A DNA stretch of 64,000 nucleotides, taken from positions 101,451 through 165,450 of the forward strand of contig NZ_DATJCS010000025.1 of the NCBI RefSeq assembly GCF_035497915.1, written 5' to 3'. This DNA comes from Serpens sp035497915. Its GTDB lineage: Bacteria; Pseudomonadota; Gammaproteobacteria; Pseudomonadales; Pseudomonadaceae. Position numbers and translations under genes: made by a program. A model generated the notes under the pieces. It searched no databases, was not told the origin of the DNA, and was given only the letters and a program-made list of their open reading frames with translations. This document shows positions 47,225-56,012 of the stretch, one piece after another. Each line of letters opens with the position of its first letter. Position 1 is the first letter of the stretch.

Positions 47225-48649
47225 ATGGCTGTCAAACCTATATTTGACACGGTGTCAATGCTTGCGGAGGCGCTGAAATCGGGGCGTGGCGCCAAATACA
47301 AGCGCCTCGCCAATGCCTTGGAAATAGGTATTCGTGAGGGGCGCATCGACGCGGGGATGAAGCTGCCGCCGCATCGCAGACTGGCGGACCGTCTCGGCGT
47401 AACCATCGGTACGGTCAGTCGCGCCTATGCGGAGCTGGAGCGCCTGGGATTGCTGGTGGCGCGGGTGGGCAACGGTACTTTTGTCCGGCAGCGGGAGCTG
47501 GAGCGCAAGCGCGATGCGGGGTTCAGTAACTTCGTCGAGGACTGGCCGGAGCAGTACGACATGAGTCGCAACATGCACATTCCCGGTTCGGAAATCGGCT
47601 TCCTGGCGAACAGCCTGCTGGACCTGGCCGGTGATCCTCAGACCCTCAGCGAGCTGACCCTGTACGCTCCGGACGTCGGCCTGCCGCGTTACCGACAAGC
47701 CGGTGCGCACTGGCTTGCCCATCATGAGTTTCGACCCCAGGCCGAGCAGGTGCTGTGCGTCAATGGTGGCCAGCACGGTTTGCTTTGCACGCTGATGGCG
47801 TTGCTGCGCGCCGGGGACGCGCTGGTTACCGAGCAACTTACCTACCCCGGGCTGATCACCGTCGCCCGGATGCTGGGCATCAAGCTGCTCGGTGCGGCGC
47901 TGGACGAGGAGGGTCTGTGCCCGGCGTCGCTCGATGAGCTTTGCAGGCATAACCGGATCAGCGCGATCTATTGCAGCCCTACGCTGCAGAACCCGACCAC
48001 GGGGGTAATGTCCGCGCAGCGCCGCGAAGCCCTGGTTGCCATCTGTCGAGCACATAACCTGTTGATCATTGAAGACGAGGCGCACGCCGTGCTGGTGGAG
48101 GATCGCCCGCTGCCCCTGAGTTACTACGCACCCGAGCGAAGTGTGCTGATCGGTAGTTTGAGCAAAGCGGTGGCTGCCGGTCTGCGGGTGGGTTATCTGC
48201 ATGCCCCAACGTCCCTGGTCAGCCGGATTGCCGCCGCCTTGCGGGCCACCTGCTGGATGGCTACGCCGCTGACCATGGAATTGGCCGCCTGTTGGATCGA
48301 GAGCGGAGTCGCGAAGAAACTGCTGGGGCAACAGATCGCCGAGATCGAACGACGTAAGCAATTGGTGAGCACGCTGTTGGACGGGCTGAGTTATCGAACT
48401 CATCCGCACAGTCCGCATTTCTGGATCAGGGTGCCCGAGCCCTGGCGGGCCTCTGATGTGGAAGCTGACCTGAAGCTGAGGAATTATCTTATCGCCACGG
48501 CGGAAACCTTCGCCGTCGGCCGCGCCGCGGTGCCGCAGTTCGTGCGAGCCAGCGTCAGCAATGCCTCGCATAACGACCCGTTGCTGCTGGCAGGATTTCA
48601 GGCGCTGGCCGACGCCCTGCGCCAGGACAGCGGCCCAATGAAGGAGTGA
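47225..48649 (+). CDS. MocR-type transcription regulator (GntR HTH + aminotransferase domain)
   Basis: A 474-residue fusion: a GntR winged helix (about 22-90, RIDAGMKLPPHRRLADRLGV-TIGTVSRAY) followed by a PLP-binding fold-type I domain with NPTTGV, EDEAHAV and SLSKAVAAGLRVGY, the last carrying the internal PLP lysine. MocR proteins bind PLP as an effector and regulate nearby genes, often amino-acid or vitamin B6 related. The obvious target is the divergent EamA exporter. Confidence 0.9.
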   Translation: MAVKPIFDTVSMLAEALKSGRGAKYKRLANALEIGIREGRIDAGMKLPPHRRLADRLGVTIGTVSRAYAELERLGLLVARVGNGTFVRQRELERKRDAGFSNFVEDWPEQYDMSRNMHIPGSEIGFLANSLLDLAGDPQTLSELTLYAPDVGLPRYRQAGAHWLAHHEFRPQAEQVLCVNGGQHGLLCTLMALLRAGDALVTEQLTYPGLITVARMLGIKLLGAALDEEGLCPASLDELCRHNRISAIYCSPTLQNPTTGVMSAQRREALVAICRAHNLLIIEDEAHAVLVEDRPLPLSYYAPERSVLIGSLSKAVAAGLRVGYLHAPTSLVSRIAAALRATCWMATPLTMELAACWIESGVAKKLLGQQIAEIERRKQLVSTLLDGLSYRTHPHSPHFWIRVPEPWRASDVEADLKLRNYLIATAETFAVGRAAVPQFVRASVSNASHNDPLLLAGFQALADALRQDSGPMKE

Positions 48650-48701
48650 GGCGCTTCGCGATTCGGCTCGGTTCCGGCATTTTTGGCTTTTGGCAGGCAA
48701 T

Positions 48702-48730
48702 AAAAAAGCCGGCTTGTGGCCGGCTTTTCT
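48702..48730. terminator. Bidirectional terminator
   Basis: AAAAGCCGGC-TTGTG-GCCGGCTTTT, 10-bp arms including A/T tracts on both sides, between the convergent mocR-like gene and ppa. Confidence 0.85.
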
Positions 48731-48743
48731 TCAGTGCTTCGAC

Positions 48744-49271
48744 TTACTTCTGATAAGCCTCGGCAGCTTTGATGATGGCGGCGCGGGCGGCGTCGGCGCC
48801 TTCCCAGCCTTCAACCTTGACCCACTTGCCCTTCTCCAGATCCTTGTAGTTCTCGAAGAAGTGCTTGATCTGCTCGATCAGCAGCGGGGGCAGGTCGGTG
48901 TATTCCTTCACGTCCTTGTACAGCTGGGTCAGCTTGTCGTGCGGGACGGCGATCAGCTTGGCGTCGCCGCCGGCTTCGTCGGTCATGTTCAGCACGCCGA
49001 CCGGACGGCAGCGGATCACGGAGCCCGGGGCGACCGGATACGGGGTCACCACCAGCACGTCCAGGGGGTCGCCGTCGTCGGCCAGGGTGTGCGGGATGAA
49101 GCCGTAGTTGGCCGGGTAGAACATCGGGGTGGCCATGAAACGGTCGACGAACAGGCAGTCGGTGTCGTGATCGATTTCGTACTTGATCGGCGCGTGGTTG
49201 GCCGGAATCTCGATGGCGACGTAGATGTCGTTCGGCAGGTCTTTGCCGGCGGGCAGGTTGCTGTAGCTCAT
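48744..49271 (-). CDS. ppa: Inorganic pyrophosphatase
   Basis: Ppa hydrolyses pyrophosphate, pulling biosynthetic reactions forward. The 175-residue hexamer-type enzyme shows the signature DGDPLDVLV and the metal site context KYEIDHDT. It ends just before a terminator. Upstream on the same strand is mtfA, the same pair as recalled from P. aeruginosa. Confidence 0.97.
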   Translation of the reverse strand: MSYSNLPAGKDLPNDIYVAIEIPANHAPIKYEIDHDTDCLFVDRFMATPMFYPANYGFIPHTLADDGDPLDVLVVTPYPVAPGSVIRCRPVGVLNMTDEAGGDAKLIAVPHDKLTQLYKDVKEYTDLPPLLIEQIKHFFENYKDLEKGKWVKVEGWEGADAARAAIIKAAEAYQK

Positions 49272-49350
49272 GAAGGCGGCTCCGTGTTCGGCCGAGGTGG
49301 CCGGGGGCGAAAAAAAGTGGCGGGATTATAGGGGCAATCACCGCCGTGCG

Positions 49351-50169
49351 CTATCGAGAGGGTGGGTCCTGGTAGGCGGGATGCCGGCTTTGCAGATGAC
49401 GCAGGCGAGCCAGCGGGTCCTGGCGGTAGAAGAGGGCGAGCTGCCGATAGACCTCGGGAAACGCGTCGTGCAACAGATCCGGCGCGGTGAAGAAATATTC
49501 GCTGGTGACGGCGAAGAACTCGGCCGGGTTTTCCGCCGCGTAGGGATCGATCGGGGTGTGCGCGTGCGGATGGGCATCCAGGGTGGCGTTCATGGCGTCG
49601 TAGGCTGCCTGCAGGGTGCTGGCCCACTCGGCCAGGCGCATGTCGCCGTGCAGGGGCGGCAACCCGTTGGCGTCGCCGTTGAGCATGTCCAGCTTGTGGG
49701 CCAGCTCGTGGATCACCAGGTTGTAGGCGTCCCAGCCGCCGCTGTCCTGCACGCCCGGCCAGGCGAGGATCACCGGGCCGCGATGCCAGGCTTCGCCGCT
49801 GCGCGCTTCTTCATATATATGTTCGACGCCGCTGGGGTCGCGGTGCTTCTGCGGGCTGACAAAGTCGTCCGGATACAGCACCAGCTCATGGAAGCCCTGG
49901 TACCAGTCCAGATCCGGCAGGGCGAGCAGCGGCAGTTGCGCCTGGGCGGCCAGGCGCAGGCGCGCGAAAGCATCCAGCTCGACGCCGGGCAGGGCGGTCA
50001 GGCGCTTGGCATGCAGGAACAGCACGCAGTGTTCGCCGAGCAGCCGCAGTTCGGCGTCGGACAGGCCGTCGAGGATCGGCAGGCTGTCGAGCACCTCGCG
50101 CCACAGGTGGGCATCAAGGGGATGGCGGGCAAGCAGGCGGCGTCGGCGCCAGGCGCGAAATGACCACAT
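49351..50169 (-). CDS. mtfA: MtfA-family zinc peptidase
   Basis: A 272-residue soluble protein starting MWSFRAWRRRR. It has the zinc motif HELAHKLD and the downstream PAEFFAVTSEYFF glutamate, the MtfA pattern. MtfA cleaves and in enteric bacteria titrates the repressor Mlc, altering sugar uptake; the Pseudomonas role is less clear. The start at 50169 is preferred because the upstream extension is repeat-like and unlike the family. Confidence 0.88.
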   Translation of the reverse strand: MWSFRAWRRRRLLARHPLDAHLWREVLDSLPILDGLSDAELRLLGEHCVLFLHAKRLTALPGVELDAFARLRLAAQAQLPLLALPDLDWYQGFHELVLYPDDFVSPQKHRDPSGVEHIYEEARSGEAWHRGPVILAWPGVQDSGGWDAYNLVIHELAHKLDMLNGDANGLPPLHGDMRLAEWASTLQAAYDAMNATLDAHPHAHTPIDPYAAENPAEFFAVTSEYFFTAPDLLHDAFPEVYRQLALFYRQDPLARLRHLQSRHPAYQDPPSR

Positions 50170-50633
50170 GGGAGCGGCAGCGGTAGTGGGGTGGGCCACC
50201 TTAAGCAGGCGAGGCAGGGAGAGCAAGGGGAGGGGAGCCCGGCTCTGCTGGCCGATAGCCGTTACAGAGCCTGCTCGGGAGGCCGACAGACGCCGGCGGA
50301 TCGGGACGCGCGCAGCCTCGTGAGCCTTGGCGTACTCCCTCGGACGGGTACCTGACCGAACCTGCCGGCGAGAGCGGCGCAAGGGTAACAGCTGTGACCG
50401 GCGGGTCAATCGATACCTTCGTACGGGCGTTTGAAAGACCCGGCGCGGAGAATCCGCCGAGCGGTCATGCCCCCGGTTTGCAGCGTAACCGCTCTGCCAC
50501 GGGGGCTGCAGGGCAAGCGGCCCGGACAGGAATTCCGCTTCGGCTGGTATTCGACTTACGTCGTAGGTGCATTTTGTGCTCAGTCGTTAGAATGCCGCCT
50601 CAATTCCACCCCCGGTAGTCAGAGATTCCGCAT
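50170..50633. other. 464-bp gap upstream of CoA-transferase
   Basis: No supported gene. It includes a C-rich/G-rich hairpin (next entry) and the leader of the CoA-transferase. A small reading frame on either strand was judged a shadow. Confidence 0.5.
50469..50506 (-). ncRNA. tRNA-like hairpin relic (acceptor plus D-arm)
   Basis: On the minus strand GCCCCCG (7-bp acceptor-like) is followed by TG, a D-arm GCAG-AGCGGTTACG-CTGC, AAAC and then CGGGGGC. The pieces have the order and spacing of a tRNA 5' half, but the 3' acceptor strand comes too early, with no anticodon or T arm. It is not a functional tRNA as it stands; it may be a deleted tRNA or a leader hairpin of the CoA-transferase mRNA. 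Confidence 0.4.
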
Positions 50634-52118
50634 ATGCATACCGATCGCATCCGCCTGTCTTCTCTTCATAGCAAGGTCATGAGCGCTGAACAGGCTGCTT
50701 CTTTGATTCAGGACGGCATGACAGTCGGTATGAGCGGATTCACCCGTGCCGGCGAAGCCAAGGCCGTGCCGATGGCGCTGGCCGAGCGCGCCAAGAAGAC
50801 CCCGATGAAGATCAACCTCTTCACCGGCGCCAGCCTGGGTAACGATCTGGACAAGATCATGACCGAAGCCGGCCTGCTGGCCCGTCGCTCGCCGTTCCAG
50901 GCCGATGCCACCCTGCGCAAGGCGATCAACGCCGGCGAGGTGATGTTCATCGACCAGCACCTGTCGCACACCGTGGAGATGATGCGCAACAACCAGCTGA
51001 AGAAGCCGGAAGTCGCCATCATCGAGGCCGTGGCCATCACCGAGCAGGGCCACATCGTGCCGACCACCTCGCTGGGTAACTCGGCCAGCTTCGCGCTGTT
51101 CGCCGATCAGGTCATCGTCGAGCTGAACCTGGCCCACAACACCAACCTGGAAGGTCTGCACGACGTCTACATTCCGACCTATCGTCCGAACCGTCTGCCG
51201 ATCCCGCTGCTGAAGGTCGATGACCGCATCGGCACCACCGCCATTCCGGTCGACCCGGCGAAGATCGCCGCCATCGTGGTCACCAACCAGCCGGACTCCT
51301 ACTCGACCGTCACCCCGCCGGACGAAGAAACCGCTGCCATCGCCAGCCACCTGATCAAGTTCTTCGAGAACGAAGTGGAAGCCGGCAACCTGCCGCGCAA
51401 CCTCGGTCCGCTGCAGGCCGGTATCGGTAACATCGCCAACGCCGTGCTGACCGGCCTGAAGGATTCGCCCTTCCAGGATCTGGTCATGTACTCCGAAGTG
51501 CTGCAGGACTGCACCATCGAGCTGATCGATGCCGGCAAGATGAAGTTCGCCTCCGGCTGCTCCATCACCCTGTCCGAGCGCTGCAACGAGCGCGTGTTCG
51601 GCAACATGGAGAAGTACAAGGACAAGCTGGTGCTGCGTCCGCAGGAAATTTCCAACCACCCGGAAATCGTCCGTCGTATCGGCATCATCGGCATCAACAC
51701 CCCGCTGGAGTTCGACATCTACGGCAACGTGAACTCCACCCACGTGGGCGGCACCCGGATGATGAACGGCATCGGCGGTTCGGGCGACTTCGCCCGCCAC
51801 GCGTTGGCCATCTTCGTCACCAAGTCCACCGCGAAGGACGGCAAGATCTCCTCCGTGGTGCCGATGGTGTCTCACGTTGACCACACCGAACACGACGTGG
51901 ACATCGTGGTCACCGAGCAGGGTCTGGCCGACCTGCGTGGTCTGGCGCCGCGCGAGCGCGCCCGCGTGATCATCGACAACTGCGTGCACCCGAGCTACCG
52001 CGACAAGCTGAACGACTACTTCGAGCGCGCCTGCGCCAAGGGCGGTCAGACCCCGCACATCCTGCGCGAAGCGCTGGAGTGGCACATCCAGCTGGAAGAA
52101 ACCGGCTCGATGCTGTAA
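50634..52118 (+). CDS. Acetyl-CoA hydrolase/transferase (succinate:acetate CoA-transferase type)
   Basis: A 494-residue class I CoA-transferase related to AarC/ScpC-like enzymes, moving CoA between acetate and succinate or related acids. It has TVGMSGFTRAGEAK near the N-terminus, the LQAGIGNIANAVL segment and YSEVLQD, whose glutamate forms the CoA thioester intermediate. Its ATG has a poor ribosome site but matches the family start. A strong terminator follows, so it is probably monocistronic. Confidence 0.9.
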   Translation: MHTDRIRLSSLHSKVMSAEQAASLIQDGMTVGMSGFTRAGEAKAVPMALAERAKKTPMKINLFTGASLGNDLDKIMTEAGLLARRSPFQADATLRKAINAGEVMFIDQHLSHTVEMMRNNQLKKPEVAIIEAVAITEQGHIVPTTSLGNSASFALFADQVIVELNLAHNTNLEGLHDVYIPTYRPNRLPIPLLKVDDRIGTTAIPVDPAKIAAIVVTNQPDSYSTVTPPDEETAAIASHLIKFFENEVEAGNLPRNLGPLQAGIGNIANAVLTGLKDSPFQDLVMYSEVLQDCTIELIDAGKMKFASGCSITLSERCNERVFGNMEKYKDKLVLRPQEISNHPEIVRRIGIIGINTPLEFDIYGNVNSTHVGGTRMMNGIGGSGDFARHALAIFVTKSTAKDGKISSVVPMVSHVDHTEHDVDIVVTEQGLADLRGLAPRERARVIIDNCVHPSYRDKLNDYFERACAKGGQTPHILREALEWHIQLEETGSML

Positions 52119-52137
52119 GCGGCGCACACTGCAAGAC

Positions 52138-52174
52138 AAAAGCCCCGATGAGCGATCATCGGGGCTTTTTGTTT
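52138..52174 (+). terminator. Intrinsic terminator of CoA-transferase gene
   Basis: AAAAGCCCCGATGA/TCATCGGGGCTTTT, about 14-bp arms, 4-nt loop, with a TTTTTGTTT tail, 20 bp after the stop. Confidence 0.95.
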
Positions 52175-52204
52175 GGGCGGGATTTCGTCAGGTGAGCGGC
52201 GGGG

Positions 52205-52330
52205 CGTGCCGTGACGCGTGGGGCCGGCTGGCGCCGGCCTTGGCCGGGATGAACCCGGCCCTACAGGTTTTGCAGGCAGGTTCAGCCGGGCACGTTCCTC
52301 GTAGGGCCGGCTTTATGCCGGCCGTCGCTG
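52205..52330. repeat. Tandem REP-like repeats
   Basis: GGGGCCGGCTGGCGCCGGCC, GGCCGGGATGAACCCGGCC (then CTACAGG), and inverted GTAGGGCCGGCTTTATGCCG. The same family as 515-595. The stretch to ampD (52331-52510) contains no other clear element. Confidence 0.75.
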
Positions 52331-52510
52331 CCGAAATCCTCACCTTGGCAGCGGCCGGCCCGATCACTCTTCCCCGGCTAGCCAGAGATTGCTGTTCAGG
52401 CGCTGGTCGAAGCGCGGCATATACGGCGCAACCGAAGCGGGGTCAGTCTGTTGGGCTTGGCCTGCGCGAGGCTTGCGCCTACAGTGGTGCGCGCCGCCTG
52501 AGGAGTCGTT

Positions 52511-53074
52511 ATGCGTGTGGATACCTCTACGGGCTGGGTCGACGGCATCCGCCACTGCCCCTCGCCCAATTACAACCAACGCCCGCTGGGGGAAATCTCC
52601 CTGCTGGTGATCCACAACATCAGCCTGCCGCCGGGGCAGTTCGGCACCGGCAAGGTGCAGGCGTTCTTCGGCAATCAGCTGGTGGTCGATGAACATCCCT
52701 ATTTCGCCGAGATCTGCCACCTGCAGGTTTCCGCGCATTTCCTGATCGAGCGTGACGGCGCCGTCACCCAGTTCGTGTCCTGTCTGGACCGTGCCTGGCA
52801 CGCCGGCGTCTCGCACTTCGACGGGCGCGACAACTGCAACGACTTCTCGCTGGGCATCGAGCTGGAAGGCACCGATGAGCAGCCCTACACGGATCGCCAG
52901 TATCAGGCGCTCATCGAACTGACCGAGCAGTTGCGCGACGCCTGGCCGGCCATTACCGTCGAGCGCATCTGCGGACACTGCGACATCGCGCCGGGACGCA
53001 AGACCGATCCCGGCCTCGCCTTCGACTGGGCGCGCCTGCGCGCTGCCCTGGCCGTACGAGGAACCTGGGTATGA
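52511..53074 (+). CDS. ampD: 1,6-anhydro-N-acetylmuramyl-L-alanine amidase AmpD
   Basis: AmpD strips peptide from recycled anhydro-muropeptides in the cytoplasm; its loss derepresses AmpC beta-lactamase. The 187-residue protein has VIHNISLPPG (first zinc His), AWHAGVSHFDGRDNCND and CGHCDIAPGRKTDPG (second His and zinc Asp). The start follows AGGAG. The stop overlaps the ampE start by ATGA. Confidence 0.96.
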   Translation: MRVDTSTGWVDGIRHCPSPNYNQRPLGEISLLVIHNISLPPGQFGTGKVQAFFGNQLVVDEHPYFAEICHLQVSAHFLIERDGAVTQFVSCLDRAWHAGVSHFDGRDNCNDFSLGIELEGTDEQPYTDRQYQALIELTEQLRDAWPAITVERICGHCDIAPGRKTDPGLAFDWARLRAALAVRGTWV

Positions 53075-53910
53075 ATTTCATCGTTCTGTTGCTGGTGCTG
53101 TGGGTCGAGAAATTCACCGGCTGGCGCCACCGCGTGCAGCACGACGCCCTGTGGCTGCGTCTGCTGAGCCGGGTCGAGGCCACCCCGCGTCTGGCGCCTC
53201 GGCCCTGGCTGATGCTCGCGGCCCTGCTGCTCCCGCCGCTGCTGGCGCTCGCCCTGCTGCTCTGGCTGCTGCAGCCGGTGGCGTATGGCTGGCTGGCCCT
53301 GCCGGTGCATCTGTTGGTGCTGCTCTATAGCCTGGGTCGCGGCGATGTGCAGGCGGCCTTCGGCGCTTTCCGTGACGCCTGGCGGCGCGAGGAGCTGGAA
53401 ACCGCCTCGCTGGCCGCCGAGCGTGACCTGCAGGTGCGGGCCGACAGCCCTGACGAACTCCTGCCGGCGGTACAGGAGCGGCTGGGCTGGCGGGCCCACG
53501 AGGCGTTTTTCGCGGTGATCTTCTGGTATGCGCTGCTCGGCCCGCTGGCCGCGCTGGGTTACCGGTTGCTCGCCCTCACCGAGACGCACGCTCGCGGCCA
53601 GTCCCTGCAGGAACTGGCTGCGCAGTTTCGCCATGCCCTGGACTGGCTGCCGGCGCGCGCCCTGGCGGCCAGCATGGGGCTGGTCGGCAACTTCGTGGCG
53701 GTCAATCGGGTGCTGTTGCCCGAGCTGCTGCACTGGCAGCAGCCGGCCGAGCGCCTGGTGGGCGCCGCCCTGCGTGCCGCCGGTGAATGCCAGGACGCAC
53801 CGCGCGGCGACATGGGCGCGGCCAGTCTGGATGAGCTCTGGCAACTGCTGGTGCGCGCGGCGCTGCTCTGGTATGCGGTGTTCGCGCTATGGTCGCTAGT
53901 CGTGGGGTAG
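53071..53910 (+). CDS. ampE: AmpE membrane protein
   Basis: A 279-residue inner-membrane protein that accompanies AmpD; it influences beta-lactamase induction and is of unclear biochemistry. It has an N-terminal hydrophobic start, spans near 45-85 and 155-175, and ends with a hydrophobic segment (LLVRAALLWYAVFALWSLVV). Coupled to ampD by ATGA overlap. Its 3' end overlaps the convergent LtaS-like gene by 15 bp. Confidence 0.93.
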   Translation: MNFIVLLLVLWVEKFTGWRHRVQHDALWLRLLSRVEATPRLAPRPWLMLAALLLPPLLALALLLWLLQPVAYGWLALPVHLLVLLYSLGRGDVQAAFGAFRDAWRREELETASLAAERDLQVRADSPDELLPAVQERLGWRAHEAFFAVIFWYALLGPLAALGYRLLALTETHARGQSLQELAAQFRHALDWLPARALAASMGLVGNFVAVNRVLLPELLHWQQPAERLVGAALRAAGECQDAPRGDMGAASLDELWQLLVRAALLWYAVFALWSLVVG

Positions 53911-55812
53911 CCACTGGTTCTGGTTCAGGCGTGCGTCTACCCACTGCAGCATGGTTTTCACGCGCGCCTCGACAGGTCCGCGGTAAGCGTCGTCAGTGAA
54001 GCGCCCGGTTAGTCGGGTGTGTCTGCCATCTTCGGCCGAGAAACTCAACGTTCCTTCGGGTGCCAGCCAGGTGATGATGGAGCCGCGCTGGGCCACCACG
54101 CCATCGAGGCTTGCCGAGCCATCCAGCAAGGAGCGACCAAAGCTGGCGATGGACTGGTCGATATTCAGCAGCGTCATCAGGGTCGGCAACACGTCGTATT
54201 GCGAGGCGAAGCCCGATTCGCGACCCGGGGCAACCGAGCCGTCGGGGGTATAGATGAAGAAGGGAACCCGGAACTGGCTGGCCGGATCCTGGGGATCCGG
54301 AAAGATCGTGTGGTCTGACAGAAATACGAATGTCGTGTTCTGGTACCAATCCTGCTGCTGCGCATGCTGCATGAATTGCTCGATGGACCAGTCGCTGTAA
54401 CGCAGGGTATTCAGATAGGCATCCAGGGAGCCGGTCACATGGGGGCGGATATGGAATTCCGCGCCGGGGTCCGGGAAGGGGTAGTGAGTGGTGCCGGTAA
54501 AAAAGAACGTGAAGAACGGGGAGTCCGGATTCGGGCGTTTATCAATCCACTGCGCGGCGTACATCAAACCGTCGTAATCCCAGCCGAACAGGGGGACTTC
54601 CTGAGGATACTGGCGAACCAGAGGAAAATCTTCCTTGGCAGAGTAGTGCTTGAAGCCCAGTTGCGCGGCAATACCATCCATATGGAACGAGCGGCGGTTG
54701 GACGTTTGCACCATGATGGTTTCGTAGCCTTGTCCCGCAAGTAGTTGGGCCAGACGGGTCATGCGGTTCTGCTCCAGGCCCCAGCCCAGCGCGGGCTGGC
54801 TGGGCAGCACCGGTACCGAAGTCAGGATCGCCTGAATGCCTTCGATGCTGCGTTGACCTGCCGCGAAGAAATTGTCCCAGACGCGGGATTTCTTCATCAG
54901 TTCGTCCACGAAAGGCGTGGCACCGTACTGGCTTCCCGAGAGGCCATCAATATGCGGATAACTCCAGCTTTCCAGCAGAACCAGCACCAGGTTGCGGCGC
55001 TTTACTCCTGCGGCAGGCTGGTGCCAATTGGCCAGGAACGGATCTCTTGCCTGCCAGTCCATGCCATCAAGGTTGGCCTTCAAATCAGTCTGAGTGAAGA
55101 ATGCCAGCGGCTCACGGTCCTGCTTGCGGGCCTTGCGGGTGTTGTGGATCACCGCGAACGCGCCATTGAGCGCCAGGGATGCCTGCTTTTCGCCGCCCGC
55201 GGCAAATGCATCGATGGTGCTGAGAGGTTTGCCCGTGACCACGCCGCGCGCCCCCAGGAACACCAGCACAAGGGCCAGCACCGCCAGTGCGGACCGCGAG
55301 CTCCAGTGGCCGCTCAATGGCTGGCTCAGGGTGGGACGCACTACCAAGCGCTGCCAGGCGATGGCGCCGACAGCCAGGGCCGCGAAACTGCCCAGAGTGA
55401 TAGGCAGATAGGATGAAAATGCCGCCTCGAGCAGCATCGGATAGTCATCGCCGATGAGCAGAATTTCCCGGCCGGCATGGCGATACACCTCGCCGAAGTA
55501 CAGCAGGTCGCCCATGTTGACCATGAACAGACCGGTCAGCGCGAGGAACGTCGTCCAGAGGCCGAGATGAATCAGCACGGTCCGCAGGCGAATGCGGAAG
55601 GGGAACAGGGCCAGCGCAAGGAAGGGCAGGCTGGCAAGCATGGCGATGGAAAGATCGAAGCGAAAGCCGATGAGATAGATACGAGCCAGCTCGGCCAGGT
55701 CAAAACTGCCGAAGTACTCCTTGTACACCAGGTAATAGCCGGTGCGGATCAGCGCAAAAATCAGCAGTGCGAATACGGCAACCCGTAGCGGTATCAACAG
55801 CAAGCTCGGCAC
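53896..55812 (-). CDS. LtaS-like membrane sulfatase-fold protein
   Basis: A 638-residue protein: about five N-terminal membrane segments (1-200), then a periplasmic alkaline-phosphatase/sulfatase-fold domain with RNLVLVLLESWSY (first metal residues), AAGQRSIEGIQAILTS (nucleophile region), FTGTTHYPF and FVFLSDHT (metal Asp/His). The family includes lipoteichoic-acid synthases and OpgB-type phosphoglycerol transferases. The nucleophile position reads Ser (RSIEG) where LtaS has Thr (KTSD), as in some Gram-negative members. A role in periplasmic glucan or envelope decoration is inferred. Confidence 0.88.
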   Translation of the reverse strand: MPSLLLIPLRVAVFALLIFALIRTGYYLVYKEYFGSFDLAELARIYLIGFRFDLSIAMLASLPFLALALFPFRIRLRTVLIHLGLWTTFLALTGLFMVNMGDLLYFGEVYRHAGREILLIGDDYPMLLEAAFSSYLPITLGSFAALAVGAIAWQRLVVRPTLSQPLSGHWSSRSALAVLALVLVFLGARGVVTGKPLSTIDAFAAGGEKQASLALNGAFAVIHNTRKARKQDREPLAFFTQTDLKANLDGMDWQARDPFLANWHQPAAGVKRRNLVLVLLESWSYPHIDGLSGSQYGATPFVDELMKKSRVWDNFFAAGQRSIEGIQAILTSVPVLPSQPALGWGLEQNRMTRLAQLLAGQGYETIMVQTSNRRSFHMDGIAAQLGFKHYSAKEDFPLVRQYPQEVPLFGWDYDGLMYAAQWIDKRPNPDSPFFTFFFTGTTHYPFPDPGAEFHIRPHVTGSLDAYLNTLRYSDWSIEQFMQHAQQQDWYQNTTFVFLSDHTIFPDPQDPASQFRVPFFIYTPDGSVAPGRESGFASQYDVLPTLMTLLNIDQSIASFGRSLLDGSASLDGVVAQRGSIITWLAPEGTLSFSAEDGRHTRLTGRFTDDAYRGPVEARVKTMLQWVDARLNQNQWLPHD

Positions 55813-55885
55813 GATAGCTCCATGGGGCAGGAAAAAAGGCTGCGCATTCTAGGGCCATGTGCTGTCAAGAGGCCATCCGTTTACC

Positions 55886-55912
55886 TTTAGTTACCCACCC
55901 CGCCGTCGATAT
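55886..55912 (+). promoter_or_regulatory. Putative FliA (sigma-28) promoter
   Basis: TTTAGTTA-N11-GTCGATAT, 100 bp before the chemoreceptor ATG. Spacing is exactly that of the sigma-28 consensus TAAAGTTT-N11-GCCGATAA, with 5/8 and 6/8 matches. Chemoreceptors commonly use this sigma factor. Confidence 0.5.
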
Positions 55913-56012
55913 CGTTTATAGATGAGGCAGTTTGCCATCGCGGCGAAATGACGCGTGCGACCCTGCATGGCAAGCCCTACGCATAACAAGAAGAAATAGG
56001 GAGGGTTTCCTC

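Noticed and set aside
50428..50506. A complete tRNA gene
   Set aside because: No anticodon arm, T arm or CCA-side acceptor at the right distance; only acceptor and D-arm-like parts fit.
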